From: Saccharothrix violaceirubra
Lineage (GTDB): Bacteria; Actinomycetota; Actinomycetes; Mycobacteriales; Pseudonocardiaceae
DNA: 64,000 nt
Assembly (NCBI RefSeq): GCF_014203755.1
Contig: NZ_JACHJS010000001.1
Location: forward strand, 7,192,001 to 7,256,000
Direction: 5' to 3'
Position 1 is the first letter of the stretch. Every line of letters starts with the position of its first letter. Under the pieces are notes generated by a model. The model searched no databases. It saw nothing but the letters and a program-made list of their open reading frames with translations, and was not told where the DNA came from. A program made the position numbers and the translations under genes. Positions 43,293-52,532 of the stretch are shown in pieces.

Positions 43293-43847
43293 TCATACGA
43301 CGAGCCGCCGACACTCGTCGGCGAACTTCCCGCAACGGTGACCGTCGTTGCCCAGGATGTCGAGCAACTCCCCGACGCACCCCGGCGGCCGGCGGTAGCG
43401 CGACACCTGGGTCCGCAGTGCCCGGTGCACGGTGTGGGGCGAGAGGTCCAACTGATCGAGCAGGAACCCGTCCTGGTGGACGATCTCGATGTCGTAAGGC
43501 TGGACGGACGACGCGGGGAAGTCCTTGAGGTTCTCGGTCACCAGGACCTCCGCCCCGCCTCGGATCGCGGCAGCGAGGACGTGGCGGTCTTTCGGGTCGT
43601 TCGTCATCACGTCGATCAGATCGGCGTAGCCGGTGACCTCCGCCTCCGGGAACGTGCTTCCCATCTGTTCACGGAGATGGTGGACCTGTTGTGCGGTCGC
43701 GCCGCGCTTGCGCAAGTTGCGATCGAGTTCCTCCATGACGTCCGTCGACCACAACGGTCTGTAGAGGCCCTGCTCGGCGATGCTCAGGATCGTGTCGCGC
43801 AAGTACGGCTTGAACAGCACGCAGGTGTCGGAGAACGCTGGGAACAA
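43293..43847 (-). CDS. PIN-domain toxin, module 1
   Basis: 184 aa from TTG 43847. PIN fold with FSDTCVLFKPYL, an E-rich helix (WSTDVMEELDRNLRKRG), then the diagnostic VMTNDPKDRHVLAAA and LVTENLKDFPA, giving the catalytic Asp/Glu set. Homologous over its whole length to the PIN protein at 53936-54511. It follows the HTH antitoxin gene by 3 bp. Likely cleaves an RNA target; exact target unknown. Confidence 0.82.
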   Translation of the reverse strand: MFPAFSDTCVLFKPYLRDTILSIAEQGLYRPLWSTDVMEELDRNLRKRGATAQQVHHLREQMGSTFPEAEVTGYADLIDVMTNDPKDRHVLAAAIRGGAEVLVTENLKDFPASSVQPYDIEIVHQDGFLLDQLDLSPHTVHRALRTQVSRYRRPPGCVGELLDILGNDGHRCGKFADECRRLVV

Positions 43848-43850
43848 AGC

Positions 43851-44330
43851 TCACCCGTCGACCGGCAGTCGCTCGACCGGTTCGTCGAGCGGGAGGTCGT
43901 AGAGTCCACCTTCTTCCCCGTCCCGCACCATTTGGTCCAGACCGGCGGAACGGGCCCGGCGCATGCGCTCCTGGTGGGCGAGCAGATCCGCGAGCTTGAC
44001 CCGGCGGTGGCGGTTGGGCTTGTCGTATGGGATTTCGCCGGCTTCGAGCATGCGCACCAGCGTCGGGCGGGACACTCCTAGGAGGTTCGCCGCCTCGCTG
44101 GTCGTAAGCACGGTGTGCTGGGGCGCGACCGTGATCGCGAGTCCCTGGGACAGGGCGGTCACCACGTCCCGCAGTACCTCGAAGACCTCGACGGGAAGCG
44201 GCAACCGGCTTCCGTCGGGGCCGATGAGCACCGCAGTCTCCCCGGTCGACCGCGAAAGGGCCGCCACCCACGCCGAGAGGCTCTCCGGGCTCTCGGGGGG
44301 AAGCACTGTTCGCTCTTCGACTGTGGTCAT
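43851..44330 (-). CDS. HTH antitoxin/excisionase-like protein, module 1
   Basis: 159 aa. A variable N-terminal region (STGETAVLIGPDGSRLPLPV ... LRDVVTALSQGLAITVAP) precedes an excisionase-type HTH, LTTSEAANLLGVSRPTLVRM, with basic wing PNRHRRVKLADLLAHQ. C-terminus acidic (toxin contact). It probably neutralises the PIN toxin downstream and represses its own promoter; a shared AT-rich box lies upstream (44338-44365). Confidence 0.85.
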   Translation of the reverse strand: MTTVEERTVLPPESPESLSAWVAALSRSTGETAVLIGPDGSRLPLPVEVFEVLRDVVTALSQGLAITVAPQHTVLTTSEAANLLGVSRPTLVRMLEAGEIPYDKPNRHRRVKLADLLAHQERMRRARSAGLDQMVRDGEEGGLYDLPLDEPVERLPVDG

Positions 44331-44337
44331 ACCTGCA

Positions 44338-44365
44338 AGTCTAACTTAAAACGAACAAAACGAAA
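44338..44365 (-). promoter_or_regulatory. AT-rich promoter/operator of TA module 1
   Basis: Reads AGTCTA followed by CGAAnAAAACGAAA (plus strand), unusually AT-rich for this DNA. The same elements precede TA module 2 at 55000-55022. Confidence 0.55.
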
Positions 44366-44451
44366 CCGGCGGAAACGGCATCGACCACCGTCGGTCGCCC
44401 ACATGGTGGACAGCGGAACGCCCGCCCCTTGACCCGGTGTTCAATCCGTGC

Positions 44452-46278
44452 GTGACGACCCCACGCCGCCGAGCCCGTGTCCGCGCCCCCGAACTGGTGG
44501 GCCGCGGCTGGCTCAACACCGGCGACCAGCAGCTCCGTCTCGCCGACCTGCGCGGCAAGGTCGTGCTCTTGGATTTCTGGACCTTCTGCTGCATCAACTG
44601 CCTGCACGTCCTGGACGAACTCCGCCCTCTGGAGGCCGAGTTCGCGGACGTCCTGGTCACGGTCGGCGTCCACTCGCCCAAGTTCGTCCACGAAGCCGAC
44701 CCCGACGCGCTCAAGGCCGCGGTCGAGCGGTACGGCGTCCACCACCCCGTGCTGGACGACCCGGACCTGACCACGTGGACCAACTACGCCGTGAAGGCAT
44801 GGCCGACGCTCGTCCTCGTCGACCCCGAGGGGTACGTCGTGCACGTCGCCTCCGGCGAAGGGCACCACGACGCCCTGCGCCAGGTGATCACCGAGCTGAT
44901 CGCCGAGCACGAAGCCAAAGGCACGGTGCACCGCGGCGACGGCCCGTACGTCGCCCCCGTCGACGAGCACACCGAGCTGCGCTTTCCGGCCAAGGCGGTG
45001 CGCGCCGGCGACACCCTGCTGGTCAGCGATTCCGCGCACCACGCCGTGGTCGAACTCGACCTCGACGGCGAGACCGTCCTGCGCCGCTTCGGCACGGGCG
45101 CGCGTGGCCGCACCGACGGCACCGCGCCGACCTTCTCCGAACCCGCCGGCCTCGCGCTGCTGCCCGACGACGTCGCCCGCCGCGTCGGCTACCACGTCGT
45201 CGTCGCGGACACCGTCAACCACCTCCTGCGCGGCCTGAACCTCGACACCGGCGAGGTCAGCACCGTCGCCGGCACCGGCGAGCAGTGGCGCGACGGCGAG
45301 ACCGACGGCCCGGCCGACAAGATCCCGCTCACCAGCCCGTGGGACGTCGCGTGGTGGGAACCGGCCGGCGGCGTGGCCATCGCGCTCGCGGGCAACCACA
45401 CGCTCGGCCTCTTCAAGCCCGAGGACCACCGCCTCGAACGGCTCGCGGGCACCACTGTGGAGGGTCTGCACGACGGCCCCGCGCTCGACTCGTTCTTCGC
45501 GCAGACGTCCGGTCTCGCGGCCGACGGCGACCGGCTGTGGCTGGTCGACTCCGAGACGTCCGCGCTGCGGTGGCTCGACGCCGACCGGACCGTCCACACC
45601 GCCGTCGGCAAGGGCCTGTTCCACTTCGGACACCACGACGGCCCGGCCGACGAGGCGTTGTTCCAGCACCCGCTCGGCGTGACCGTCCTGCCCGACCACA
45701 CCGTCGCGGTCTCCGACACCTACAACGGCGCGATCCGCCGCTACGACCCGGAAACCGGCGAGGTGTCGACGCTCGCCACCGACATCGCCGAACCGTCGGA
45801 CGCGGTCGTGGTCGACGGCGAACTCGTCGTCGTGGCCAGCGCCGCGCACCGGCTCGAACGCCCGGTGGCACCCGGCGCGCGACTGGTCAGCGGCCGGGCA
45901 CACGAGGTCCGCCGCCCGCCGTCGGAGATCGCGCCCGGCGAGTTCGAGCTCGTCGTCGTGTTCACGCCGCCCACCGGGCAGAAGCTCGACGACCGCTACG
46001 GGCCGTCGACCCGGCTGGAGATCACGAGTTCGCCGCCCGGTCTGATCGTCGAGGGCGCGGGCGTCGGCACGGACCTGGTCCGCACGCTGCGGATCGCGGA
46101 CGGTGTCACGGAAGGCGTGCTGCACGTCGTCGCGCAGGCCGCGAGTTGCACCGACGACCCGGCCGTCGAACACCCCGTGTGCAAGCTGACCAGGCAGGAC
46201 TGGGGCGTGCCCGTGATCGTGCGGTCCGCCGCCCCGCACCGGCTGCCCCTGATGATGGGCGGGCTCGACGAGGGCTGA
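44452..46278 (+). CDS. Thioredoxin-like / NHL-repeat protein (NHLRC2-type)
   Basis: 608 aa from GTG 44452; an alternative GTG lies at 44437. N-terminal thioredoxin fold with CCINC (catalytic CxxC is Cys47-Ile-Asn-Cys50), then a six-blade NHL beta-propeller (repeats such as VADTVNHLLRGLNLDTGEVS, FSEPAGLALLPDD, VSDTYNGAIRRYDPETGEVS), and a C-terminal beta domain. This is the bacterial counterpart of human NHLRC2; role probably redox or protein-quality related. Not secreted. Confidence 0.9.
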   Translation: MTTPRRRARVRAPELVGRGWLNTGDQQLRLADLRGKVVLLDFWTFCCINCLHVLDELRPLEAEFADVLVTVGVHSPKFVHEADPDALKAAVERYGVHHPVLDDPDLTTWTNYAVKAWPTLVLVDPEGYVVHVASGEGHHDALRQVITELIAEHEAKGTVHRGDGPYVAPVDEHTELRFPAKAVRAGDTLLVSDSAHHAVVELDLDGETVLRRFGTGARGRTDGTAPTFSEPAGLALLPDDVARRVGYHVVVADTVNHLLRGLNLDTGEVSTVAGTGEQWRDGETDGPADKIPLTSPWDVAWWEPAGGVAIALAGNHTLGLFKPEDHRLERLAGTTVEGLHDGPALDSFFAQTSGLAADGDRLWLVDSETSALRWLDADRTVHTAVGKGLFHFGHHDGPADEALFQHPLGVTVLPDHTVAVSDTYNGAIRRYDPETGEVSTLATDIAEPSDAVVVDGELVVVASAAHRLERPVAPGARLVSGRAHEVRRPPSEIAPGEFELVVVFTPPTGQKLDDRYGPSTRLEITSSPPGLIVEGAGVGTDLVRTLRIADGVTEGVLHVVAQAASCTDDPAVEHPVCKLTRQDWGVPVIVRSAAPHRLPLMMGGLDEG

Positions 46279-46303
46279 CCGCCGGTGCACGTAGACTCCG
46301 CGA

Positions 46304-46624
46304 GTGCCCGATGTCAAGCTTGAGATCCAGATGCTGCACGACCGGATCATGGTGCGGATCTCGCCGGAGGACGGCGAACGTCGCAGCAGCGGCGGCATCG
46401 TGATCCCGGCGACCGCGCAGATGGCTCGGCGGCTGGCATGGGGCGACGTCCACGGCGTCGGCACCAGTGTGCGCCACGTCAAGGTGGGCGACCGTGTCCT
46501 CTTCAACCCCGAGGACCAGTTCGAGGTCGAGGTCCAGGGCCAGACCTACCTGGTGATGCGGGAGCGTGACGTGCACGCGACCGCGACGGAGAGAACGGAT
46601 CACGGGACCGGGCTGTACCTGTAG
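46304..46624 (+). CDS. GroES-like co-chaperonin paralogue
   Basis: 106 aa, GTG 46304. Matches the Cpn10 fold: LHDRIMVRISPEDGERRSSG, GIVIPATAQ, VKVGDRVLFNPEDQFEVEV. The mobile-loop region is unlike that of GroES, and no groEL is nearby, so this is a stand-alone GroES-domain protein as found in many actinomycetes. 25 bp after the NHL protein; probably the same operon. Confidence 0.82.
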   Translation: MPDVKLEIQMLHDRIMVRISPEDGERRSSGGIVIPATAQMARRLAWGDVHGVGTSVRHVKVGDRVLFNPEDQFEVEVQGQTYLVMRERDVHATATERTDHGTGLYL

Positions 46625-46697
46625 TGCCGTGACCTGCGCGTGACGGCGGTCGGGTAAGCAGTCCCAGCACCTTGCGGAGAGGCCAGGAGGGGAAGCG

Positions 46698-48971
46698 GTG
46701 CCGGAGAACCAGCGACCGGAGTCCGACGCGGAGCGGACCACGGCCATGCGGCCGGTCCGCGCGTCGGAAACCGCTTCCGAGCGCACGACCGTGATAGCCG
46801 CGTCGGCGATCCAGGCCCAGGACGCGGTCTGGCCCGACGAGGAGCCGGACGCCGAACCCGAAGCGCCACAAGGGGTCGACGCGACTGTCCGGAACATGGC
46901 GCCTTCGGGCGTCACCCGAGCTTTGTCCGGTTCGTCCCCCGCAGAAGAGACGCAGATCACGTCGCCCGTCGTGCCCGCGTCGGAGGACGCCACGACGACC
47001 GTGTCCCTGGGCTCCGGCGACGCCGAGGCGACCACGTTCACGACGCCGGTCCGGCCCGCCGCCGACGGGATCCGGCAGCCCGTCCCCGAGGACGAGCCGA
47101 CGCGCAGCCTCACGCCGCCGGACGAGTCCACCCGCGATTTCTCGTCCTACACGGCGTCCGAGGAGACCACGGTCTTCGCCGCACCCGTGCTGCCCGAACC
47201 ACCGGACGCCACCGTGCTCGGCCCGATCATGGTCGACGAGCGGGCGGACGCCGAGGAGCAGGCCGCCAAGCGGAAGCGCGGTCGCAAGGCGTTGCTCGTC
47301 GCCGCGGGCGTGCTCGGCGTGCTGGTCGTGCTGTGGGGCGTGGACATCCTGGTGTCCGGTGGCAACGTGCCGCGCGGCGTCACGGTCGCGGGCGTGGACA
47401 TCGGCGGCCTGGGCCACGACGAGGCCGAGGCCAAGCTGCGCAGGGAACTCGGCCCGCGCCTGGAGCAGCCGGTCAAGGCCCGCGCCGGCGACGTCGAGAC
47501 CCAGCTCGACCCGAAGGCCGCCGGGCTGACCCTGGACTGGGAGGCCACGCTCGAACGCGCCGGCAGCCAGCCGTTGTCCCCGGTGACCCGCGTGACGTCG
47601 TTCTTCACCTCGCGTGAGGTCGGGTTCGCGACCACGGCCGACAACGGCAAGCTGACCGCCGCGCTGGAAGGTCTGCGTCCCACCACCGACCACGACCCGG
47701 CCGAGGGCACGATCAAGTTCGAGGGCGCCAAGGCCGTCGCGGTCGACCCGCGTCAGGGCCAGAAGCTCGACGCGGCCGGTGCGACCGACAAGCTGCTCGC
47801 GGACTGGGCCGACGGCGGCACGGTCGAGCTGCCGGTGAGCACCACGCCGGTGAAGACGACGAAAGAAGGCGTGGCGCAGACCCTCAAGGAGGTCGCCGAG
47901 CCCGCCGTCGCGTCGCCCGTCGTGATCAAGGGCGAGGGCAAGGACGCGACGCTCAAGCCCGAGCAGCTCGGCGCCGTGCTGGTGTTCGAGCCGGGCGAGA
48001 ACGGCGCGCTGAACGCCAAGGTGGACAACAACAAGGTCGTCGAGGCCGCCGGTCCGCAGCTCAAGGAGACCGAGAAGGAGGGCAAGGACGCCCAGATCGT
48101 CTTCGAGGGCGGCCGACCCGTGGTCAAGGAGTCGGTGGACGGCCGCGGCGTCGACTGGGACAAGTCGTTGGCGACCTTCATCGACGTGCTCAAGAGCGCG
48201 GACAAGCGCGAGGTCAAGGCCGAGTACAAGCACACGCCCGCCAAGGTGACCACCGAGCAGGCCAACAAGATGGGCATCAAGGAGGTCATCGGCGAGTTCA
48301 GCACCGGTGGCTTCGCGGGCGACTCGGGCACGAACATCCGCGTGGTGGCCGAGAAGGTCAACGGCGCGATCGTGAAGCCGGGCGAGACGTTCTCGCTCAA
48401 CGCGTACACGGGTCCGCGCGGCGTCGGCCAGGGCTACGTCGAGGCGGGCATCATCAACGACGGCATTCCTGGCCGCGCGGTCGGCGGCGGCATCTCGCAG
48501 TTCGCCACGACGCTGTACAACGCCGGGTACTACGCGGGCATGAAGGACGCGGGCCACACCGAGCACAGCTACTGGATCTCCCGGTACCCGGCGGGCCGCG
48601 AGGCCACGGTGTTCATGGACACCGCGGGCAACTCGATCATCGACATCGCGTTCACCAACCCGGACCAGACCGGCGTCGCGATCCAGACGATCTGGACCCC
48701 GTCGTCGATCAAGATCGTGCTGTGGGGCACCAAGAACTACGACGTCACCGGTTCGACGAGCGGCCACTTCAACGTGACCACGCCGACCGAGCGCAAGGTG
48801 ACGACCAAGCCGTGCTCGCCCAGCAACGGTGCCGAGGGCTTCTCGGTGACCGACACGCGCACGGTCACCGACCGGCGCACGGGCCAGAGCCGCTCGGAGA
48901 GCCGCACGGTCAAGTACGACGCCCAGTTCAAGATCGTCTGTGAGGCCCCGCCGGCGCCGTCGGGAGGTTGA
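46698..48971 (+). CDS. VanW-family protein with Thr-rich cytosolic tail
   Basis: 757 aa, GTG 46698 with CAGGAGGGG upstream. Residues 1-190 are cytosolic and disordered, with many (D/E)-x-T-T or A-T-V motifs (AERTTAM, SERTTVI, DATVRNM, ETTVFAA) resembling Ser/Thr-kinase and FHA sites. One membrane helix (KALLVAAGVLGVLVVLWGVD) is followed outside by two putative peptidoglycan-binding_4 domains and the VanW domain (KPGETFSLNAYTGPRGVGQ, GGGISQFATTLYNAGYYAG). Probably cell-wall linked. The stop overlaps the DUF1206 TTG. Confidence 0.88.
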   Translation: MPENQRPESDAERTTAMRPVRASETASERTTVIAASAIQAQDAVWPDEEPDAEPEAPQGVDATVRNMAPSGVTRALSGSSPAEETQITSPVVPASEDATTTVSLGSGDAEATTFTTPVRPAADGIRQPVPEDEPTRSLTPPDESTRDFSSYTASEETTVFAAPVLPEPPDATVLGPIMVDERADAEEQAAKRKRGRKALLVAAGVLGVLVVLWGVDILVSGGNVPRGVTVAGVDIGGLGHDEAEAKLRRELGPRLEQPVKARAGDVETQLDPKAAGLTLDWEATLERAGSQPLSPVTRVTSFFTSREVGFATTADNGKLTAALEGLRPTTDHDPAEGTIKFEGAKAVAVDPRQGQKLDAAGATDKLLADWADGGTVELPVSTTPVKTTKEGVAQTLKEVAEPAVASPVVIKGEGKDATLKPEQLGAVLVFEPGENGALNAKVDNNKVVEAAGPQLKETEKEGKDAQIVFEGGRPVVKESVDGRGVDWDKSLATFIDVLKSADKREVKAEYKHTPAKVTTEQANKMGIKEVIGEFSTGGFAGDSGTNIRVVAEKVNGAIVKPGETFSLNAYTGPRGVGQGYVEAGIINDGIPGRAVGGGISQFATTLYNAGYYAGMKDAGHTEHSYWISRYPAGREATVFMDTAGNSIIDIAFTNPDQTGVAIQTIWTPSSIKIVLWGTKNYDVTGSTSGHFNVTTPTERKVTTKPCSPSNGAEGFSVTDTRTVTDRRTGQSRSESRTVKYDAQFKIVCEAPPAPSGG

Positions 48972-49807
48972 CCGACGCCACGACCGGGTATCACCCGGTT
49001 GTGGCTACCGCAGGTGAGGTGCGCAGACACCCGACGATCCAGGTGCTCGGCCGGGCGGGAATGGTGTGCTACGGGGTCGTGCACGTCCTGTTGGCCGTAC
49101 TGACGGCGCAGGTCGTGTTCGGCGACGCGGGGGAGCAGACGGACCAGAAGGGCGCCGTGGCCCTGGTCGCCCAGACCCCCTTCGGACCCGTGCTGCTGTG
49201 GGTGCTCGCGATCGGGCTGTTCGCGTTCGCCGTGTGGCAGGCCGGCCTCGCGGTGTCCGGCTACACGTGGGTGCCGGACGAGAAGAAGCGGTGGCTGCGC
49301 CGCATCGGCGCGGGTACCCGCGCCGTGACGGGTGTGGCGATCGGCATCGCCGCGATCACCTACGCGGTGGGCAGTTCGTCGTCCTCGTCGGACGAGCAGC
49401 AGCAGACCCTGACCGGGCGCCTGCTCGAACTCCCCGCCGGGCCGTTCCTGGTCGGCGCCGTCGGCCTGGCCGTGATCGGCATCGGGTTCGCCGTGGCGCG
49501 CAAGGGCGTGAAGAAGAAGTTCGAGGACGACCTCGACATGGGCGAACTGCCCATCGGTGCCCGCCGCTGGGTCGAGCGCTCGGGTCAGGTGGGCTGGGTG
49601 GGCAAGGGCATCGCATACGGGGTCATCGGCGTCCTGGTCGGCCTGGCCGCCGTCACCCACGACCCGAGCCAGTCCGGTGGCATGGACAAGGCCCTTCACA
49701 CGTTGGCCGCGCAGCCTTACGGCGTCTTCGTCCTGGCTGTCGTCGCGTTGGGCTTCCTCGGCTTCGCCGTCTTCTCGTTCGCCGCCGCCAAGGCCCACCA
49801 CTCCTGA
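48968..49807 (+). CDS. DUF1206 membrane protein
   Basis: 279 aa from TTG 48968 overlapping the VanW stop by 4 bp. Three repeats of a two-helix DUF1206 unit, e.g. LGRAGMVCYGVVHVLLAVL ... LAIGLFAFAVWQAGLAV and SGQVGWVGKGIAYGVIGVL ... VVALGFLGFAVFSFAAAK. Function unknown. Followed directly by repeat block C. Confidence 0.88.
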   Translation: MTDATTGYHPVVATAGEVRRHPTIQVLGRAGMVCYGVVHVLLAVLTAQVVFGDAGEQTDQKGAVALVAQTPFGPVLLWVLAIGLFAFAVWQAGLAVSGYTWVPDEKKRWLRRIGAGTRAVTGVAIGIAAITYAVGSSSSSSDEQQQTLTGRLLELPAGPFLVGAVGLAVIGIGFAVARKGVKKKFEDDLDMGELPIGARRWVERSGQVGWVGKGIAYGVIGVLVGLAAVTHDPSQSGGMDKALHTLAAQPYGVFVLAVVALGFLGFAVFSFAAAKAHHS

Positions 49808-49811
49808 CCCG

Positions 49812-49941
49812 CGCGAGTCCTCCACTCAGGCACCCCGAAATACGCACTCAGGCACCCTCGATCAGGTGATCACCTCGCGAGTTGTGCACTCGGACACCGC
49901 GAGTTGTGCACTCGGACACCGCGAGTTGTGCGTTCACGCAT
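49812..49941. repeat. 22-bp tandem repeat block C (five units, interrupted)
   Basis: Units at 49812, 49834, then a 20-bp interruption, and units at 49876, 49898 (identical to each other) and 49920. Same family as blocks A and B. Begins 5 bp after the DUF1206 stop and runs into the convergent terminator. Confidence 0.85.
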
Positions 49942-49972
49942 CGAGCCCGGCCCCACACGGGGACCGGGCTCG
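49942..49972 (-). terminator. Terminator of the acyl-CoA dehydrogenase gene
   Basis: CGAGCCCGGCCCC pairs with GGGGACCGGGCTCG with one mismatch, 13 bp past the stop at 49985 (minus strand). Confidence 0.7.
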
Positions 49973-49984
49973 ACGTCGTCCGAC

Positions 49985-51820
49985 TCAGAACGCGGCTTCG
50001 TCCACGTCCATCAACGAGTTGTCGGTGGTCTCCGCGACCTTCCGACGCGCGGTCAGCTCGGGCAGCACGTTCTTCGCGAAGAAGCCCGCCACGGCGACCT
50101 TGCCCTCGTAGAACGCCTTGTCCCGCGCCGACACCGTGCCGCCGAGCTTGGCCGCCGCCACCTCGGCCTGACGCAGCAGCAGCCACCCGACCAGCACGTC
50201 ACCGGCCGTCAGCAGCAACCGCACGGTGTTCTGGCCGACCTTGTACAGGTTGCGCACGTCCTCCTGTGACGACGTCAGGAAGCCGACCATCGCGCCGAGC
50301 ATGCCCTGGAGGTCCTGCAACGCCTGGCCCAGCAGCTTCCGCGCGTCGGCCAGCCGTTCGTCGCCCGGTGCGTCGAGGAACTTCTGGATCTCGTTGTTGA
50401 GGAAGCCGAGTGCCTGGCCCTTGTCGCGGATGATCTTCCGGAAGAAGAAGTCCAGCGACTGGATCGCGGTCGTGCCCTCGTACAGGGAGTCGATCTTGGA
50501 ATCCCGGATGTACTGCTCGATCGGGTAGTCCTGGAGGAAGCCCGAGCCGCCGAGCGTCTGCAACGACTGCGCGAGCTGCTCGTAAGCCCGCTCCGACCCG
50601 ACGCCCTTCACGACCGGCAGCAGCAGGTCGTTGACCTTCTCGGCCAGCTCGCGGCCCTCGCCGCCCAGGGCGATCTTGTCCTGGAACGTCGCCGTGTACA
50701 GGTACACGGCACGCAGGCCCTCGGCGTACGCCTTCTGCAACATCAGGCTGCGCCGCACGTCGGGGTGGTGGGTGATCGGCACGCGCGGCGCGGTCTTGTC
50801 CGTCATGCGGGTCAGGTCGGCGCTCTGCACGCGTTCCTTGGCGTACGCCAACGCGTTCAGGTACCCGGTGGACAGCGTGCCGATGGCCTTGGTGCCGACC
50901 ATCATCCGGGCGTACTCGATGACCTGGAACATCTGCGCGATGCCGTCGTGCACGTCGCCGAGCAGCCAGCCCTTGGCCGGGACGCCGTGCTGGCCGAACG
51001 TCAACTCGCACGTCGTCGAGACCTTCAGGCCCATCTTGTGCTCGACGTTGGTCACGAACGCGCCGTTGCGCTCGCCCGTCGACTCGCCGGTCTGCCCGTC
51101 GAAGTGCCACTTCGGCACGAGGAACAGCGACAGGCCCTTGGTACCGGGCCGGGACTCGATGCCGGGACCCTCGGGGCGGGCCAGCACGAGGTGCATGATG
51201 TTCTCGGTCAGGTCCTGGTCGCCGGACGTGATGAACCGCTTCACGCCGTCGAGGTGCCACGAGCCGTCGTCCTGGAGAACGGCCTTCGTGCGGCCGGCGC
51301 CGACGTCGGAACCGGCGTCGGGCTCGGTGAGGACCATGGTGGCGCCCCAGCCGCGTTCGACCATCAGCTCGGCCCACCGCTGCTGCGCCGCGGTGCCGTT
51401 GCGCCGGATCACCGTCGCGAAGTTGGGGCCGGCCAGGTACATGTACACGGCGGGGTTGGCGCCGAGGATCAGCTCGGACGCGGCCCACTGGACCGTGGGC
51501 GGGATGCCGAAGCCGCCGAGCTCCTCGGGCAGGGACAGCCGGTACCACTCGCCGTCCCAGATCGCCTGGTAGGACTTCTTGAACGACTCGGGCAGCGTCA
51601 CCGAGTGGGTGGCGGGGTCGAAGATCGGGGGGTGGCGGTCGGCGTCGACGAACGAGTCGGCCAACGGGCCGGTCGCGAGATTGTCCAACTCGGCGAGCAC
51701 GCCGCGGGCGGTGTCCTCGTCCGCCTGTTCGAACGGGCCCGTGCCGAGGTGGTCCTGCACGTTGAAGACCTCGAAGAGGTTGAATTCGAGGTCCCGGACG
51801 TTGCTCTTGTAGTGACCCAT
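49985..51820 (-). CDS. FadE5-like acyl-CoA dehydrogenase
   Basis: 611 aa, much longer than the usual 380-400 aa. The core has FAD-site motifs [19 protein letters not shown] and [17 protein letters not shown] and the active-site region [13 protein letters not shown] with catalytic Glu. N- and C-terminal extensions (about 80 and 130 residues) are those of the mycobacterial FadE5 class, which oxidises medium- and long-chain acyl-CoAs. Monocistronic, with a 15-bp operator-like palindrome upstream. Confidence 0.92.
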   Translation of the reverse strand: MGHYKSNVRDLEFNLFEVFNVQDHLGTGPFEQADEDTARGVLAELDNLATGPLADSFVDADRHPPIFDPATHSVTLPESFKKSYQAIWDGEWYRLSLPEELGGFGIPPTVQWAASELILGANPAVYMYLAGPNFATVIRRNGTAAQQRWAELMVERGWGATMVLTEPDAGSDVGAGRTKAVLQDDGSWHLDGVKRFITSGDQDLTENIMHLVLARPEGPGIESRPGTKGLSLFLVPKWHFDGQTGESTGERNGAFVTNVEHKMGLKVSTTCELTFGQHGVPAKGWLLGDVHDGIAQMFQVIEYARMMVGTKAIGTLSTGYLNALAYAKERVQSADLTRMTDKTAPRVPITHHPDVRRSLMLQKAYAEGLRAVYLYTATFQDKIALGGEGRELAEKVNDLLLPVVKGVGSERAYEQLAQSLQTLGGSGFLQDYPIEQYIRDSKIDSLYEGTTAIQSLDFFFRKIIRDKGQALGFLNNEIQKFLDAPGDERLADARKLLGQALQDLQGMLGAMVGFLTSSQEDVRNLYKVGQNTVRLLLTAGDVLVGWLLLRQAEVAAAKLGGTVSARDKAFYEGKVAVAGFFAKNVLPELTARRKVAETTDNSLMDVDEAAF

Positions 51821-51874
51821 CTCGTTCGCTCACTCCGTCAAGGTCGGGCAGAAAGCCTACTGACCGGTAACAGC

Positions 51875-51889
51875 CAGGGTATTACCCTG
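51875..51889. promoter_or_regulatory. Palindrome CAGGGTATTACCCTG upstream of the acyl-CoA dehydrogenase
   Basis: Seven-base arms around one central base, 55 bp upstream of the FadE5-like start, next to further TTACC/GGTAA half-sites. A TetR-type fatty-acid regulator site is possible. Confidence 0.4.
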
Positions 51890-51929
51890 CGGTAACAACG
51901 GCAAGGTCGAGTCACCCGGTTGTGGGGTA

Positions 51930-52532
51930 TCAGACGGCCGAGCGAGTGAGCGTGAGCATGCGCACCCCGAGCACCACCAGCGCGAACCCCGTCAGCCGGT
52001 CGAGGGCACGACGCACGGCCGGGCGGTCCAGGAACCGGCGCACGGTGTGCACGGCCAACACCACGAGCGAGTAGTACGAGAAGCTGATCGCCATCTGCAC
52101 GACCGCGAGCGTCGCCGTGTCGGCGAACGTGCCGCCGTCGGCGGGCAGGAACTGCGGGAACAACGCGAGGTAGAGCGCGGCGGCCTTCGGGTTGGTCACG
52201 TTGGCGACCACACCCGCGCGGAACGAGCCCTTGCGCTCCGCGGCGGGCTTGACCCGGCCGGCACGGCGGAAAGCCTGCACGCCCAACCAGCACAGGTAGA
52301 CCGCGCCGACGACCTTGAGCACCAGGAACGCGACCTGCGACGTGCGCACGAGCACGGTCAGGCCGAGCGTCGACGCGGCGGCCCAGAACACCAGACCCAC
52401 GGTGTTCCCCGCGACCGCGGCGAGCCCGGCCGAACGTCCGGCGCGCAGCGACTGGTCGATCACGACGGCGAGCGTCTGACCCGGCGACAGCGAGACGGCG
52501 AGGCACGTGAGGACGAAGGCTGCGCTGATCAC
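51930..52532 (-). CDS. LysE-family amino-acid exporter
   Basis: 200 aa from GTG 52532, six membrane helices. The N-terminal VSLSPGQTLAVVIDQSLRAG and LKVVGAVYLCWLGVQAFR are diagnostic of LysE/RhtB translocators. The start overlaps the stop of the LuxR gene by 4 bp, so the exporter is likely expressed with, and controlled by, that regulator. Confidence 0.9.
   Translation of the reverse strand: MISAAFVLTCLAVSLSPGQTLAVVIDQSLRAGRSAGLAAVAGNTVGLVFWAAASTLGLTVLVRTSQVAFLVLKVVGAVYLCWLGVQAFRRAGRVKPAAERKGSFRAGVVANVTNPKAAALYLALFPQFLPADGGTFADTATLAVVQMAISFSYYSLVVLAVHTVRRFLDRPAVRRALDRLTGFALVVLGVRMLTLTRSAV

Noticed and set aside
46503..48767. A 754-aa minus-strand frame over the VanW gene
   Set aside because: Low-complexity antisense frame; the plus strand encodes a recognisable VanW protein.
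5376..49941. CRISPR array
   Set aside because: The 22-bp units are contiguous or degenerate and have no unique spacers; no cas genes are present.
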